Of a stretch of DNA of 64,000 nt, positions 11,644-24,700 are shown piece after piece. The notes beneath the pieces are model-generated. The model was not told where the DNA came from. It did no database searches and was given only the letters and a program-made list of their open reading frames with translations. Origin of the DNA: Echinometra lucunter (Eukaryota > Echinodermata > Echinoidea > Camarodonta > Echinometridae); the NCBI GenBank assembly GCA_029962745.1, contig CM057159.1, positions 26,729,999 to 26,793,998 of the forward strand. The letters are read 5' to 3'. The translations under genes were made by a program, and so were the position numbers. Position 1 is the first letter of the stretch. Each line of letters begins with the position of its first letter.

Positions 11644-11758
11644 ATTGAATCCCTAATATACATCGCAAAATCTCATTTGGTGATTGGTACACTTTAAAAA
11701 CAGTCTTCCTTGTATGCACTATAAATGCGGGTGAGAAACGGGGGGGGGGGGGGGGGGG

Positions 11759-11891
11759 GGGGCATTATCAAGTGTCTTGTCAGTAATTTTTACTGAAAAA
11801 TTGCTTTCAGCCAATCAGATGCAAGAATTTCAGTAGCTTATAACAGTTGTCTGTAAAAATCACTGACAAGGCTCTTGATGAAATGCTCCCC
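11759..11891. mobile_element. Palindromic MITE, GGGCCCCATT family, diverged copy 2
   Basis: The left arm GGGGCATTATCAAGTGTCTTG and the right arm CAAGGCTCTTGATGAAATGCTCCCC are inverted. The core AGCCAATCAGATGCAAGAATTTCAGTAGCTTATAACAG matches the core of the copies at 12584 and 54718. It abuts a G homopolymer. Confidence 0.65.
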
Positions 11892-12583
11892 TGGTTTACT
11901 CAAAAGTGGCAGTAACTCTTGTTTGGTTGCATGGAATGAGTTGGTTTTTTATTTCACAGGGGTTTTGAAGAACCCGAGCTCCCTTGACTCTCTGATTATG
12001 CAGCTCTTACAATAAAATTTGACTTAAAATTCTTAATGTTGGTCAATGAAATCAAGGTGTGATAGAAGTTGTGGTCAGGAAAACCATGTTATGAAAACCA
12101 TGTTGGCAGGTGGCAAGATGTTAATCTCCGTCCATTGATTATTTTATACTAAAGAAATATATATATATATATATGTGGGAGGCAGAAGCATTATTTTCAA
12201 ATTGCTCTTGTTTTTCATATGTTTAGAAAATACCGAAGTTATTAGTCTGTGTGTATAGAAATGTGCGCAGAAGTACATGTATTGAGATTTTGAGGAGGTT
12301 GGAAGATTTGGATGTGACTCCTACAGTTCTCAAAGTTGATATGCTGATTTCCAAGAAATGCAACGCAGTCTGTGCTAAATGAGCTTTTTATCTCGGCACT
12401 GTATTTCACCGTGCAATGTTGCCTCTATCATGTAATAATTACAGTGTCATCTGACATTCTCCTTATCCTGTCATGTTGTCATTTCTTTATGTTTTGTGAT
12501 AAACGGACCATTCTTGCTGCCATTTTACCATGGCTGTGGATCATGAGATTGATGGCCCATGAGAATGACTGCCCACTTGACCA

Positions 12584-12731
12584 GGGCCCCATTGCATAAA
12601 TCTTGTTATCAGTAACAACTGCCACATTTCTATGACAAATTTGCTCTCAGCCGATCAGATGCAAGGATTTCACTAGCTTATAACATTCATTACAATTTGC
12701 TATTGATAACAAGTTTTATGAAACGGGGGCC
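12584..12731. mobile_element. Palindromic MITE, GGGCCCCATT family, copy 3
   Basis: The left arm GGGCCCCATTGCATAAATCT pairs with the right arm AAGTTTTATGAAACGGGGGCC, and TGTTATCAGTAA pairs with TTGATAACA. The core GATCAGATGCAAGGATTTCA is shared with two other copies. 148 bp long, the same as the copy at 54718-54865. Confidence 0.75.
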
Positions 12732-12806
12732 AAGAGGTTTTTAATGAGTATGTCCAGCTAGCCACTAATGTATTTCTGAAAGTAGTTTTAAGGGCCAGTG
12801 AGTATC

Positions 12807-12963
12807 AGTGGCATAATGAACAAAAACTTTGGGGGTAGAAAAGTACAAAAAGTGAGGAAGAAACGCGGAAAATCATGTAATTTCAGCAACATTTGTAAAA
12901 TAATGGTATCAAATTAGAAATAAACCATGTTTGAATTTCATGCCCGCCATCACTACGCCAGTG
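12807..12963. mobile_element. Possible hAT-like MITE with CAGTGGC ends
   Basis: The left end CAGTGGCATAATGA and the right end TCACTACGCCAGTG are imperfect inverted repeats. CAGTGGCGTA-type ends are common in non-autonomous hAT elements. No 8-bp target duplication is clear, so the call is tentative. Confidence 0.35.
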
Positions 12964-13147
12964 GTGATTATTTTATTTATATACCAATGCCCCATCATTA
13001 GGCAATGAAGTATTTTCAAAATACCCATCCCTCCTGCTTGATTCATGATAGTGAATAATTTGTATTCCTATTTTTTTTTTCTCGTTTGATTTTGTTCTTC
13101 AAATCATACATCATTATTGACAGTGACATTTCCAGGAAAATAAGCAA

Positions 13148-13190
13148 GCAAAAAAAAAAAAAAAAAAAAAAAGAAAGAAAGAAAGAAAAG
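13148..13190. repeat. Poly(A) plus (GAAA)n tract
   Basis: An A homopolymer of about 20 bp followed by GAAA units. It produces lysine-rich artefact frames. Confidence 0.85.
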
Positions 13191-14252
13191 GTTGAGACAT
13201 TTATCCATAACCGCAGTAAGATGATTGTGTCTTCTGTGTATGTTCCCATGTGGGAACTAAGTAACTTAACTCTTCATTCAATTGGTACTTGGGTACTTTT
13301 AAAGGGACCTCACTGAATCACCACAGAGTTGCATGTGGTCCATGGGCCACTACAGTGTATTTTAAAACCAGGGCACTCCATGCATCAACTAGCCAGACAA
13401 AAATTGGTCTTTTGTACTTTCTAGCCACTTTTCAAAGGGTTCATAAGATTGACAGCATATGAGACCAACAGCTAACAAGACAAGCTCACTCTTCCTTAAA
13501 ATATTCTGTTGTTCTGTTGGCCTCTGGGGCTGTTGGTTTTGTATATAGAGTATACAATTTTGTTTTTCATTTCATTCTCCTTTGCTTTTAATCTTCTGAA
13601 CTGTTGTTTGTTCGGGTTTCCTTTGCAGTGGTCTTCTAATGCCTTAAGGATATTTTGGTTTCATGAGCATTTGGACAGTTCATGAAAATGTTCACCCCCC
13701 TAAAAAGATGATAACCAAGGGTTAGATCTATATGCATGTAGTAAGACTTTACCCCCCCCCCCCCACCTGGAATCTAACAGTGTACCTGTGCACACACATC
13801 CATGAGAAAAGGAAATAGAGGAGAAAGAGGGAGAGAAATAGAGGAATGTTGTCTCGTCAGCATGAAAACGCCCCTAAATGTATTGTGCTCAGAAAAGCCC
13901 GTGACAAATATGATGCATTTAAAAACTCTTCTAATGAAAATCCATTTGTGACACTGACTAGTTGTGGAGTTAGGGGCCTACTGTTACCTTGTGCTGGGCC
14001 GGCGAATGTCTCTTTTCACCTTTCAATCGTTTTAGGGAGAGTCGAGAAAGAAAGAGAGCAGTGAAAGAAAAATTGATAGAGAGGAGCAAAATTTGGAGAG
14101 AGAAAGAAAGAAATAGAAAAGGAGAGGTGGAGGAATAATGGATCAACTCTTTTCAAAGGCAGCAGAATTAATGAACTGATACTAAAAGATATTTGTTCAA
14201 ACAGTACGCAAATTGATAATGTTTTTCTTGCATCATATTGTTATCATATCAA

Positions 14253-14412
14253 GGGCGGCACCAGGGAATGTTGATAGGAGTTGGGGCAAGATATAGTTTT
14301 GAGTATTTGTTTTTTTGTTTTGAACATTCCCTCAAGTGAGTTTATTTACGTTTAAATGAACAGATAGATAGGTTGTTATATAGTTGCATGACTCTGCCCT
14401 CTCTTTCTCCAC

Positions 14413-14443
<31 letters not shown>

Positions 14444-14532
14444 CTTCTTCTTCTTCTTCTTCTTCTTCTTCTTCTTCTTCCACTTGATGAATGATAGGGC
14501 GCGGCCGCCCCCTGCCCCCTGTAACGGCGCCC
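14253..14532. mobile_element. Short TIR element, GGGCGCCG family, copy 2
   Basis: The left end GGGCGGCACCAGGG and the right end ...CCCCTGTAACGGCGCCC are imperfect inverted repeats. The right half has CGCCCCCTGCCCC as in copy 1 (662-887). The interior carries ATATAGTTGCATGACTCTGC, similar to copy 1, and an expanded (TTC)n tract. Confidence 0.5.
14414..14480. repeat. (TTC)n microsatellite
   Basis: About 66 bp of pure TTC/CTT inside the element at 14253-14532. Confidence 0.95.
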
Positions 14533-14782
14533 GTATATTAGTTGTTATATTTCTCATACTCCGAAAATGGTAACAAAATCCATGCAGTTCACGTGCGAGA
14601 TATGCATTGATGATGGAAATATATAGAATCCAGAATGCAAATGTATATCTGATAACAGAAAACAACAACAACAACAAAAAACCAAAAAAAAAAGGCATTA
14701 ATCAGAAAAGTACGAGAAGCAAGTAAAGGGCACTGAATGTTATCAACAGGTATGTATTGTAGGCCTCGGGGTCCTTAGCCCC

Positions 14783-15327
14783 TACTTGCCGACTCTCCCG
14801 CTTTAGGCTGTAGATTACCACTTTTTTCTTATTCTTATAATCTTATTTGGAAAAGAAAATACATATCATGTATTATGTTATTATGTTATTATGTTATTAA
14901 CAATACAAAGGAAGAAAAACAATTGAGCAAACATACACCATACAACCACTGAAATGCCAGGGGCAAAATAATTCAACTTAATAACAGACAAGAGGCCTTT
15001 TTTCCCGAATCAAGTGGTTGGAAACATAGAAGACATTGTATCTACATTGCAAACTAATAACCACATATCATTGTAATACGAAAATAAAAAACACAATAAC
15101 ATTAAAAATGAATTAATACCAAGTCTCCAAGTAACTGTACCTTACTACTTGAGAGATGAAATAGACAGAAGCAACAGAGTATCAAGGGAAGGTGGCAATG
15201 AGGGAGAGAGAGAGAGAGAGCGAGCGTGATAATTCAAAATGAAACAAGGAGAAGAATGGGAGAAGAGAAAAAGGTATATATTCATACTTGCCGACTCTCC
15301 CACTTTAGGCTGTAGATTACCGCTTTT
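14783..15327. repeat. 44-bp direct repeat pair about 500 bp apart
   Basis: The segments at 14783-14826 and 15284-15327 share TACTTGCCGACTCTCCC then CTTTAGGCTGTAGATTACC, with one or two differences. The sequence between them is AT-rich with an ATTATGTT run near 14875 and a (GA)n tract near 15203. Confidence 0.7.
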
Positions 15328-15641
15328 CAGTAACCGAATGAACCAACGGCAAATTTGGTAACATTTTGATTTGATTATAATAGATTGGAATTTATTCAGA
15401 CAATATAAAACATCAAACGAAAAATTACAAGAAAATGCGACAAACTTGGGGCTTAGCTGAAGTTTCCTGATCTGCTGTTTTTTTTTACTTTTGAGGCTTT
15501 AACTTTTGAAGTAGAGGTCTTAGTCATGGAGTCATGAATCAATCTTTCCTTTTGAAACCTTTGGCAACGGGCTTTGGCAGATATTTCATAATCATGTACC
15601 CCGACGTCCTCATTTTACAGCGTCAACGACCCGCGAGCACC

Positions 15642-15666
15642 GCCCCCCCCCCCCCCCCCCCCCCCC
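15642..15666. repeat. Poly(C) tract
   Basis: About 25 cytosines, roughly 330 bp upstream of the paralogue B start codon. The flanking sequence is richer in GC than its surroundings and may be part of the promoter region. Confidence 0.9.
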
Positions 15667-15995
15667 AACACGCCATCGGTGAGAATAAACTCTTACACAC
15701 TACACGGAACACCAACAAACAAGCAAGGCCACCAATCCTCGATGGGCATGTTCTCGAGTCGCTTTGAAGGAACAGATCAAAGTGCGATGGAGCGTATGCC
15801 CCTTTCACCGTTCTGCTGCTCAAATAAAAACCCAGGTCAGTTGGACATGAGACGTAGTTTTTGGAATGACACGAGAGCTCACGCCTGCTAGCGGGAAAAT
15901 CAAGATCACCGAGTGATTTTAGTTCTCACTTAAGTGCTGGTATTTCATATTGTTTTTATTGCATCTGCGAACTGTTTGAGTTTGAGAGATCTGCG

Positions 15996-16085
15996 ATGGC
16001 GTTATCTGTTTGTCGTCTGTTCACCCGCGCTCGGCCAATTCTTCCAATGAGACGGCTCATCTTTCCTCAGGCAGGAGGAGCACAG
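15996..16085 (+). CDS. Paralogue B, exon 1 (presequence exon)
   Basis: ATG at 15996; donor CACAG|GTATAA after 16085. It has exactly 30 codons in phase 0, so it can be added in front of the body of the protein without disturbing it. It is basic, Ser/Leu-containing and free of Asp/Glu, as mitochondrial presequences are. Confidence 0.75.
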
Positions 16086-18715
16086 GTATAACTTCGGTTT
16101 CTCATTTTATTCCGTTTTATAGTTGGTTTTTTCTTTTGGTCTTATTCTTAAATCACAAGGCATGTAACTTCATACTTATATCATATTGATATGAAGGGAG
16201 ATTTGGATGAAGAATATATTTATGTGAAATTCGCTTGAAAAACTAACACTAACAGATCATGGGAAAACGTGTGGTCTAGTTGTGTACTCCGATACCCCAT
16301 CCGATCATCATGAGATGTTGAATGATCAGGAATCAGTCACATTATCAGTAAACCTATGAAGGCAGTATCAAGTAGTTTTATTCATGTCAGTTTTCATATA
16401 GATAGGTCCTATTAACACTGCATGTTGAATGAAAAGGGCATTATATAGGAAATATTCTGTACGAGAAGAGTTTCTGGCTTTTATGCAAAAAGAAAAGTGC
16501 CAAGTTTCTTTCTGAAATATAATGGTATGTAATTTTCAGCAAGACATTATAATTGTGATGGTTCCAAAAACCTAACAGTACTAAGTTGTTATGTACTATA
16601 TAACTACTGACAACATCCAAAATCTGATAAACTTAATCGTGGGCAATTTCTTTTACAGGGCAATTGCATGACCCGTATAAGGTCCTCAACTTTATTAATA
16701 ACATTTGATACACCAGAGCATATTGTCTGCAGATAGAGGCTGAACAAGTTTTTACTCTATATTTACATGTATAAGAGACAGTGGACAATATTCATCATTC
16801 AGTGGACAATATACATCATCAATATCTACTATGAGGTATCATGTACAATTACAATTAATGGTAACTGACATTCATAATAATGATCAAGACATTGCAAATG
16901 TCTCATTTTGAATCATGACTTATTATATTCTTTAAGAAGTAGAATGAGCAATTGACCTGGGAAAAACGGAGGAGGAGGAGGAGGAGGAGAGGAGGAAAGA
17001 GGAGGAAGAGGAGGAGGGGAGGAGGATGAGGAGGATTGAGGAGGAGGAGAGGAGGAGGAAGAGGAAGAGGAGGATTCTTATCGTCTTCTTCTTATCTTCT
17101 TTTCTTCTTCTTCTTCTTCTTTCTCCTCATCCTCCTCCTCCTCTTCTTGTTATTATTACTACTATACCACCACTACTAATGCTGTTGCTGAAACAGTACA
17201 TGTAACTGTTACAAGTACTACTGCCACTATTATTAGTATTTTGTAAAAAATATTTATTTTATTTTTATTATTGATATTATTATTCATTAATCATTATCAT
17301 TATCATCAGCAACAGCAGCATTACCATTATCATAATAATGATGATGATGGTGATGGTGCAAAAATAAGTAGATAATATTATGTAATATTATTGTAATGCC
17401 TGAATTGCAATTCTAAACAGTCATGAATTATATCATATCATACCTAGCTTTAACAACAAGGCTGAATTATATTTTGATGTTGTGTATGCAATCTGGCAAT
17501 ATTTACTGAGAGTTAGATTATATATTTATAAATAGAAGCAATGAAAAGCAACAACTGCTGCAAATTAACAGCACCAGTTTTAATACCCATAACTGCTTGT
17601 TATTGCGTACTATTAAAATTTCAACTAGTGACATCTTAATATTTATTGATTATGTTGATGATTTCTTGTTGTTATCACTGTACATTTATATTCTTCATGT
17701 ATGTATTATTTTATATTCAAACTATGTAAAAGAATCCCAATTCAGCTCTTAGCTGCAATGATTTTTATTTTCAATAAACCATGTCAAACCCAATGTATGA
17801 GTCATAGTGTTCAAGCTGTACAGACCTCCTTTACATAATGATTATAAATAGCCCCAATCAAACTTCCTCAATTCTCTTTACTTTCCTTACTTGTTCTTTC
17901 ACATAACTTAAAATGAGAATGATTAATTCAATATAAGAATTCATTGAGGAAGTAATTGGAATACATTTATACCTGCTTAATTGGTTGAATTCCACAGAGA
18001 TCCTGATAAATTAGTATAATTTGTATTTTGTAATTGAGCTACAACGGCATCAAAATTCATTCAAGCTGAACAGATATTCTTTTCTCCTAATTCAATGACT
18101 TTTGGTCTGTTCCAGTTATGTCAAGGCTGTCAGAATTGATGCAACTAGTATTCTAAGTAGGCCATGGCAAACATTGGCTTGCAACCTGATCGGATGCAAG
18201 GCATAAGATAATGTCACTTTTAAGAGCATATGTCACGACTTACTGGTGTAAAGCTGTGAAACTTGCAGCAAGGCAGAGGGTGTATGTTTACCATAGCTGA
18301 GGAGCATTCACAACTCACTTTTGAAATGGATCCCAATAATTGTGATATGATGTAGTATAAAAATAATATTCTGGATTTATATAGCACCTAAAACGTCTCT
18401 CTGATGTCTCTAAGCACTTTACAGAAATAGAAGTATGTTTGATACAGATTTATTACTTGAGTGTGTTAAAGTGATCTGAAAAACAAAATGTTGATACTGA
18501 TATTTCTTGAAAACACATGACTTCCATAATTAATGTGGAGAAACAGTTACCATCCTTTGTGTTGTACATTTAAAAAAAAAAACACTTTAAGCATTTCTCT
18601 TTTGACTGCAAGTCCTAAGGAACATATATCTAAATGATGTGCAATGCGTATAATTGACAAACATGTAATACAATTGATTCTCAGTATTACCAGTTAGCAG
18701 TAGTGCTGGAATAGT

Positions 18716-18775
<60 letters not shown>

Positions 18776-21700
18776 CTTTTTTTTGGGGGGGGGGCAGAGC
18801 ATTATTTTAAAAGGTTCTGCCCCCAATCCTTGGTCTTCTCTCAGTGTTTGGAAACCTGTGCAATTAGATATCATCTGTTTAGAGCCAGAAGGGTATTAAC
18901 TCATATCATTTTATACAGACTTAATGCCCTTCTGCCTTCTGGCTCCAAACAGTCGATATGATAATAAAGATATCGATACTGTGCACCTCAAAGGGTACAC
19001 AAGGCCTTACATCTCACATTATCATTACCCCAGCAGTGCTAGGTACCATCTATACACCAGGGTAGGGCTCAGCAAAGGTGGATTAAATATCTTGCCGAAA
19101 GACACAAAGAGCCAGGCATCCGTGGAAATCGAACTGACGACCCTTTGATTAAGAGCGTGAGCTCTTACCAACTTTGCAACAACACCTCCACAGTAGATAT
19201 AATCAACACTTATGTAATAGCAAACTGAAGCTCTACCATTTAAAGTTTATTACAAATTCGGTCATGAATGATTAATTGAATAGAGAAAAAAGTATAGATG
19301 AGGAAGGAAATTGAAATTGTTTTGAAATTGATTGTACAATTCTCTTAATAGATTGCTGGCATGATGTACTTCATTCTTGGTCAAAATTTCATATGTTTAA
19401 CAAAGTTTTTAAAGTGCAAAGTTCTTCCAGAAGATGGAAGCAGAAACATAGTATATAATCTACTGCAAAATGTCACTGAGGAAAGCTATGGTGACAAGCT
19501 GTACTTTTTATCAAAGAGCTAATTTGAGTGTTTGGGAAATGAAGGTGTGAGAAGAATAACCTTCGGGTGTACTTTGGGGGAATCAAAAGAAGCTCCCTGC
19601 CATCATCTTTGTGGTGGACGATTAGAAGATGGGTAATGAACCCAACGTGTGAAGGTCAGGCACGCAGCCCGGCTGAGGACGTCGCTTGAGTGGACAGACA
19701 TAAATGGGTGCACAAGTTTAAGGACGCATACAGCAGCTCCCTCTGGGAGAGGTCCATTCACCAACTAACCCTTTTGTTGCAAGTTCCATAATTTCTGATT
19801 GCTCTCTTATTGTTAGTATACATACACCACCCAGGGCTGTTGTCCCTTCAAACATGATGGAATCATCGCTTTGAGCGGCATAACTCAGTTTTCACTTTGT
19901 ACCTCAGGCTTGAGGTCTACTCCAGATAGATTGTCAGATAATGATTGTCAAGTTTGGAAAGGGGTTGCAGATGAGAGGATTCAAGCCATAGCTAAACAGA
20001 TTGGCATTATTGTTTTACTCAGTTTTATGGGTATGTTTTATTGTCACCCTGGGGGGAAATATGATGAATGAAAAAGAAAGAAAGGAATGGCCTTCAACAT
20101 ATGGCTCTGTTCATACTTCAATTTCATGTGGATTATTGTTTATTTATTTGCAACCATACCATTTATAAGGATGCATCTTTTCAAATGCGAATTCCTGTGC
20201 TCTGTGTTTTCCATAGTTCAATGGATAGTTGGAGGTTATTACCTTGCAGTTTATATCAAGTGCATAGTTGCCTGGTTAAAGAGTCACGTACCTTTAAAAA
20301 AAATCTGCACAATCATACCTTGTTAATACCTTGTGGTAAATGTGAAGGCTTTCCTTGATCCTACCTTCATTTGTGTGAGATAGAAGAGGTAGAAATTGAA
20401 TTGAATTGAATTGAAATTAGCATTTATTTCCTTCTCATCGGTATGTACAGTGTGAAAACGAGGTATACATAAATGCGGTTAACAAAGAGTACAATAAAGT
20501 AAATAATTCAGAAAATAGGAGGCCAAAACCCGGAAAGCAAAATGATACAATATTAATGAATACAGGAGTGCACTGTTTTCCTACATCCAAACATTTACGT
20601 GTATCCTATTTCTTGAGGAAAAGGGGTTCCAAAAGGTGCTGTGTCATATTGTATTGTTTCACATGCACTATTAAGCTACCTGTAAGAACTCCACAGTGTT
20701 ACCTTATATGGCTTATTAAGAAATTAAATTTGACAGCTGGTCTTAGATGCTGATTTACAGTAATGGTTGCAGTGCAAGTGCCATAATGCTAATTTCACTA
20801 ATGCTATTTGAAAAAAATATATATTTTCAAAGAAATGACATCCTGTAGAGAGATGCCTTGTATGAAATTATTATATTTTTCTAGCTTATGGTATAATTTT
20901 ATTTTTTCAGCTTAATCACTAAAAGAAACTGCCTTTTGCATACAAAATTCCACATAGACAATCTTTGATCAACTTGCTCCTTCTTGCCGCAGGATTGCTT
21001 GGGAAGATGCTTTGCTCGTTTCCAGGGTACCTCATCCAAACTTCATGAATCTCCTACACCAGAATCGAAGCCAATCAGTCGCTTCCCTATACCAGATAGA
21101 GAGACATTGCCTGAGGACATTCAGAGGGTTATGAAGGAGGTGGAGAAACAGGTGAGAATAAAGATTGAGACAATCTTTAAAGACAGGATTTACCTTTTTA
21201 GTATAGTGAGAGGTCTTTTATTGCTGTTGTTTAGAATCATGGTCACTCTTCACCTGTGCCTAGGGAGTATGGTGTCACATATATTTTTTGCCATAGCGAT
21301 ATTTTAAGCATTTTCATCATGGTGATTTTTTTGAAATCTAATTGTTAATATTTCTGACTGTGTGCTATTTACAGTGTTATGCATGTGATATACTGGTGCA
21401 ATATATGACTCTGAGGTGATTATTTTGTAAAGCTGATGGATTGAATCATTTTATACTCAGAATTAGTGTCAGACTGTGAGGCATATTCTGAGATCACAGT
21501 GAGGGAGTAGTGTGCATACAGCACATTGTCAAACAAATTGTATTTTAAACAATTTTTACATCATGACTGAAAACACTGTATTTACACAGTTTTGCTCTCT
21601 GTGATAAATTGTGACAGAATGGTAAAAATGAGAATAACAATGTAGAAATCATAATTATTTAGAGATTATTGTGTCTTCAAACTGATTCCACACTGTGTGC

Positions 21701-24700
21701 CATACATTTAGTGTGATGTGTTGTATAAACAAATGAAAATGTATGCATCATATGGTGAACACATTCATTCATTCATTCATTCATTCATTCATTCATTCAT
21801 TCATCCATTCAATTCGGTTCAATATCTTAAAAATGTATGGCAAAGGTTGCAAGATCAATACTGTCATATTTACAATAAAAACATGAACAATATGAAATAC
21901 AGGAATAAAATATAAGAATGAAATACAGAGTAGTGGGATTGGATTTTGAACACTTTTATATTCTTCTCTACGTGGCGACCCTGTTATCACACAGTTTTGC
22001 TCTGTGTGACACGCAGTGGTAACAGAAAGAACCATACAATATGAATCAGGTCTAAGAAAGGATTTAAAATGATTTCATAATGTCGATGCAGGTATGAAAA
22101 CGATGTGCTCACAGCTTCACACCGAGTGACATAATGTTACCCCAGTATGGTATCATAGAAAATTACAGCATTCATCACACAGTAAGCACAAGATTTTTAG
22201 TTTTTGTTTTTTTAATTTTTTTAATGTGATGATACTGTTTCACCCATGTCACACTGTGGCCAGAGAGAGAATTACAGGATATAGAAAGGTCAAAGAAAGA
22301 CTTCAGAACTCTCTATAGTCTTGATCTTATGTGTTTTCTTTCTGACATAGTATTCACACTTCCCATACACTCTCAGAAAATTATTAGTTTGGTTGAAATA
22401 TGAACTGACCAACTGTTGGTTTAAAAACTTGTATGTAAAACATATGGGGATTTTATAAAAAACCAAAGTCGGTTCATATTTCAAACAACCTAATGGATGT
22501 TTAACCAACTTTTCTTAGAGAGTATTGATACAACAATGTGTTATAAAATGACAGCATGTGCATAACTTCATTAAGAGTTAATTTTGTATGATTTCGATGG
22601 GTTGTATAATGTGCATGATAACATTGTTCACAAAAGTTTGTTTCTGTGTGGAAAATGTGACACACAGTGTGGTGCTGGAGAGATAATCACAGTGTTTGCA
22701 ATCATAGTTTTTATTTCAGATAAGATTTGGAAATATTTTATAGTGTTGAATAAATAAAAATAATGTATGCTCTCATTCATTTCACACTGTGTCATACATT
22801 GCATCTAAACTTTCATAATCTTTATGATATCTCTATATGAAAGACCATTTTTCTTTAAATGAAATAATACCTCATCCAACCACACAGGAGATCGAATTTA
22901 GACTTTATAACACAATAATTCATCCATCTCTCTGAATTAATCCATTCATCCTGTATAATTGCATAATTTTTCCAATTAAATTCATGAGTGGTTATTGATA
23001 TCTAATTGACAATATCTCACTGATAATATTTTTCATTGACAATATCTCATTGACAATTAGGCATCTAATGAAACTGTACCAGGGACTGAACATATACCCT
23101 CTGAGATGCATTCTCCGTTTCATCCAATCCCTAGCCTTACATCCTCCAACCTTGCTGTTCTATTTTTGTGTAGTCTTTATTCAGATGGTATCAAATTTGA
23201 GATTGTAACTACAACCAGATGGTGTAGGGGGAGTTTATGCTTTAGCCAGAGGAAAGTTGTCAACAGATTGGTATAGCTTGCACTGGCCTGGCAATGTAAG
23301 AGCCATGTTCTTTAGTTCTTAGAGTTCAGACTCTGTGCTAGCAAAGTGAGACTTATAGATGGACGCCGGTGTCTATGAGTAGCCACTGTTTGTGATGGAC
23401 AGGGGCAGATCCAGGGGGCGGCTGCATTGGCCATGGCCCCACTTTGAAAAGCAGAAAAAGCAAAACTTTGGGGTTGAATACAAGTGAAAATGCAGAAAAA
23501 AACATTTTTTTAAAAAAAAACAGGCACCTGAAAAAGCCGACTGCCCCCCCCCCCCCTTTGAAAAATTCTGGATCTGGCCCTGAGGGAGTTTGTGTTCAGG
23601 GCCTTTGAACACAGGCCATTAAGTTATTATTCATCAGATCACCAATCCTACCTAATCTACGATAACATATGTTACGTATTGTTGATTGTGAATAGATCGT
23701 CATCTTAATATCAATTTGAAATATACATCCTTATATTAATGGTGCTTGATCAGGTTATAATGGGATTGCACTAAATCTTACCATGGATTGTAAGTCCAAA
23801 TGAACTATCACTTCAAAATTTGTTCCATTAATGCTTATGCAAGTGAAAGGTGTATGATTAAATTTTACACAGTTTATTGACTATTTTGTACTTCTTTGTG
23901 TTATTAATTGTAACCATTTCTTGGTTAAATTGCAGTGATTTGAAGATCAAGAGGCTATTTTTCTGAATCACTTTGTTTTGTTAGCCTCTCTGCTTGGTAT
24001 TCCTCCTTGGATGTCAGGGATAGAGAAACAAAGAATCATCTCAGTAGAAATGGTTTTTCATGTCCTAAACATAAATAACAAAAATTTCTCTGGGGCAGAA
24101 AGCTTGTTTGTAACTTTTTGATGAGAAATTGCAGGCATTCCTGAAATAGCCCCCAAAGTCCTACGATAAGTAGGCAAGAGTTCAAGCCAAGATGGTGGCG
24201 TCTATGGGAGCAGGATAGTAATATTTACAGCATCTGTCATCGTCCCCTGTATGATACAGTGTATAGTGGTCAAGGACAAGTTCTACCAGCTGTGTGCTAG
24301 TCTGGTTTTGAAGACTCTACCAGGATCGCTTTCTAGTTCATAGATCTTGGAAAGCCTGAATATGTACTGGTCAAGTATGAAGATCCATTGCTGTCAGAGT
24401 ACCTGTTCTGGGACTAGAGTAAAAACTGTGAAGACATTTTTGATCACAGTCACAAACACTTCAAGACATCATCCCTAGGACAATTTGAAGAATGTGTTGC
24501 ATTCCTTGTAGAAAAAATGTTTTGAATTTCAAAGATAAAAGATCTCGCTGAAACATTTGAAAACATGCAATAGACAATTGCACCTCACAATTGACAGTTT
24601 TGTGGCAATGTTTTGATCATATGTGGAATTCTTAGCTCTAAACATGAATGGAAACTGGTTTGATATCTCTCTTCCTGATAATCTGTATTTTCTCCTTGAT

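Larger units (their letters stand above)
8866..15995. other. Intergenic region between the two peroxidase paralogues
   Basis: No confident gene. A possible polyadenylation signal AATAAA lies at 9313-9318, about 450 bp after the paralogue A stop. The stretch holds inverted-repeat elements at 9708-9875, 10962-11643, 11759-11891, 12584-12731, 12807-12963 and 14253-14532, homopolymer and microsatellite tracts (11740 G, 13148 A, 13752 C, 14414 TTC, 15642 C), a 44-bp direct repeat pair near 14.8 and 15.3 kb, and an unexplained hydrophobic minus-strand frame at 9910-10194. Confidence 0.6.
16086..20992. other. Intron 1 of paralogue B (4.9 kb)
   Basis: Mostly AT-rich sequence with nothing coding. It holds a purine/pyrimidine mirror tract at 16967-17148, ATT/ATC-rich stretches near 17150-17350, a LINE/SINE tail in minus orientation at about 18358-18425 (TTATATAGCACC... 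CTCTAAGCACTTTACAG), a (GA)n tract at 18714-18770, a short palindrome at 18875-18952, a tRNA-derived SINE at 18978-19188, and a (GAATT)n run near 20391-20415. Confidence 0.65.

Noticed and set aside
19117..19188. tRNA gene on the minus strand
   Set aside because: A and B boxes are recognisable but the stems do not pair properly, and the sequence continues into a SINE body.
20087..20326. Hydrophobic plus-strand frame in intron 1 of paralogue B
   Set aside because: Overlaps another equally long frame, has no splice sites in agreeing phase and no recognisable family; AT-rich sequence gives Phe/Ile-rich frames by chance.
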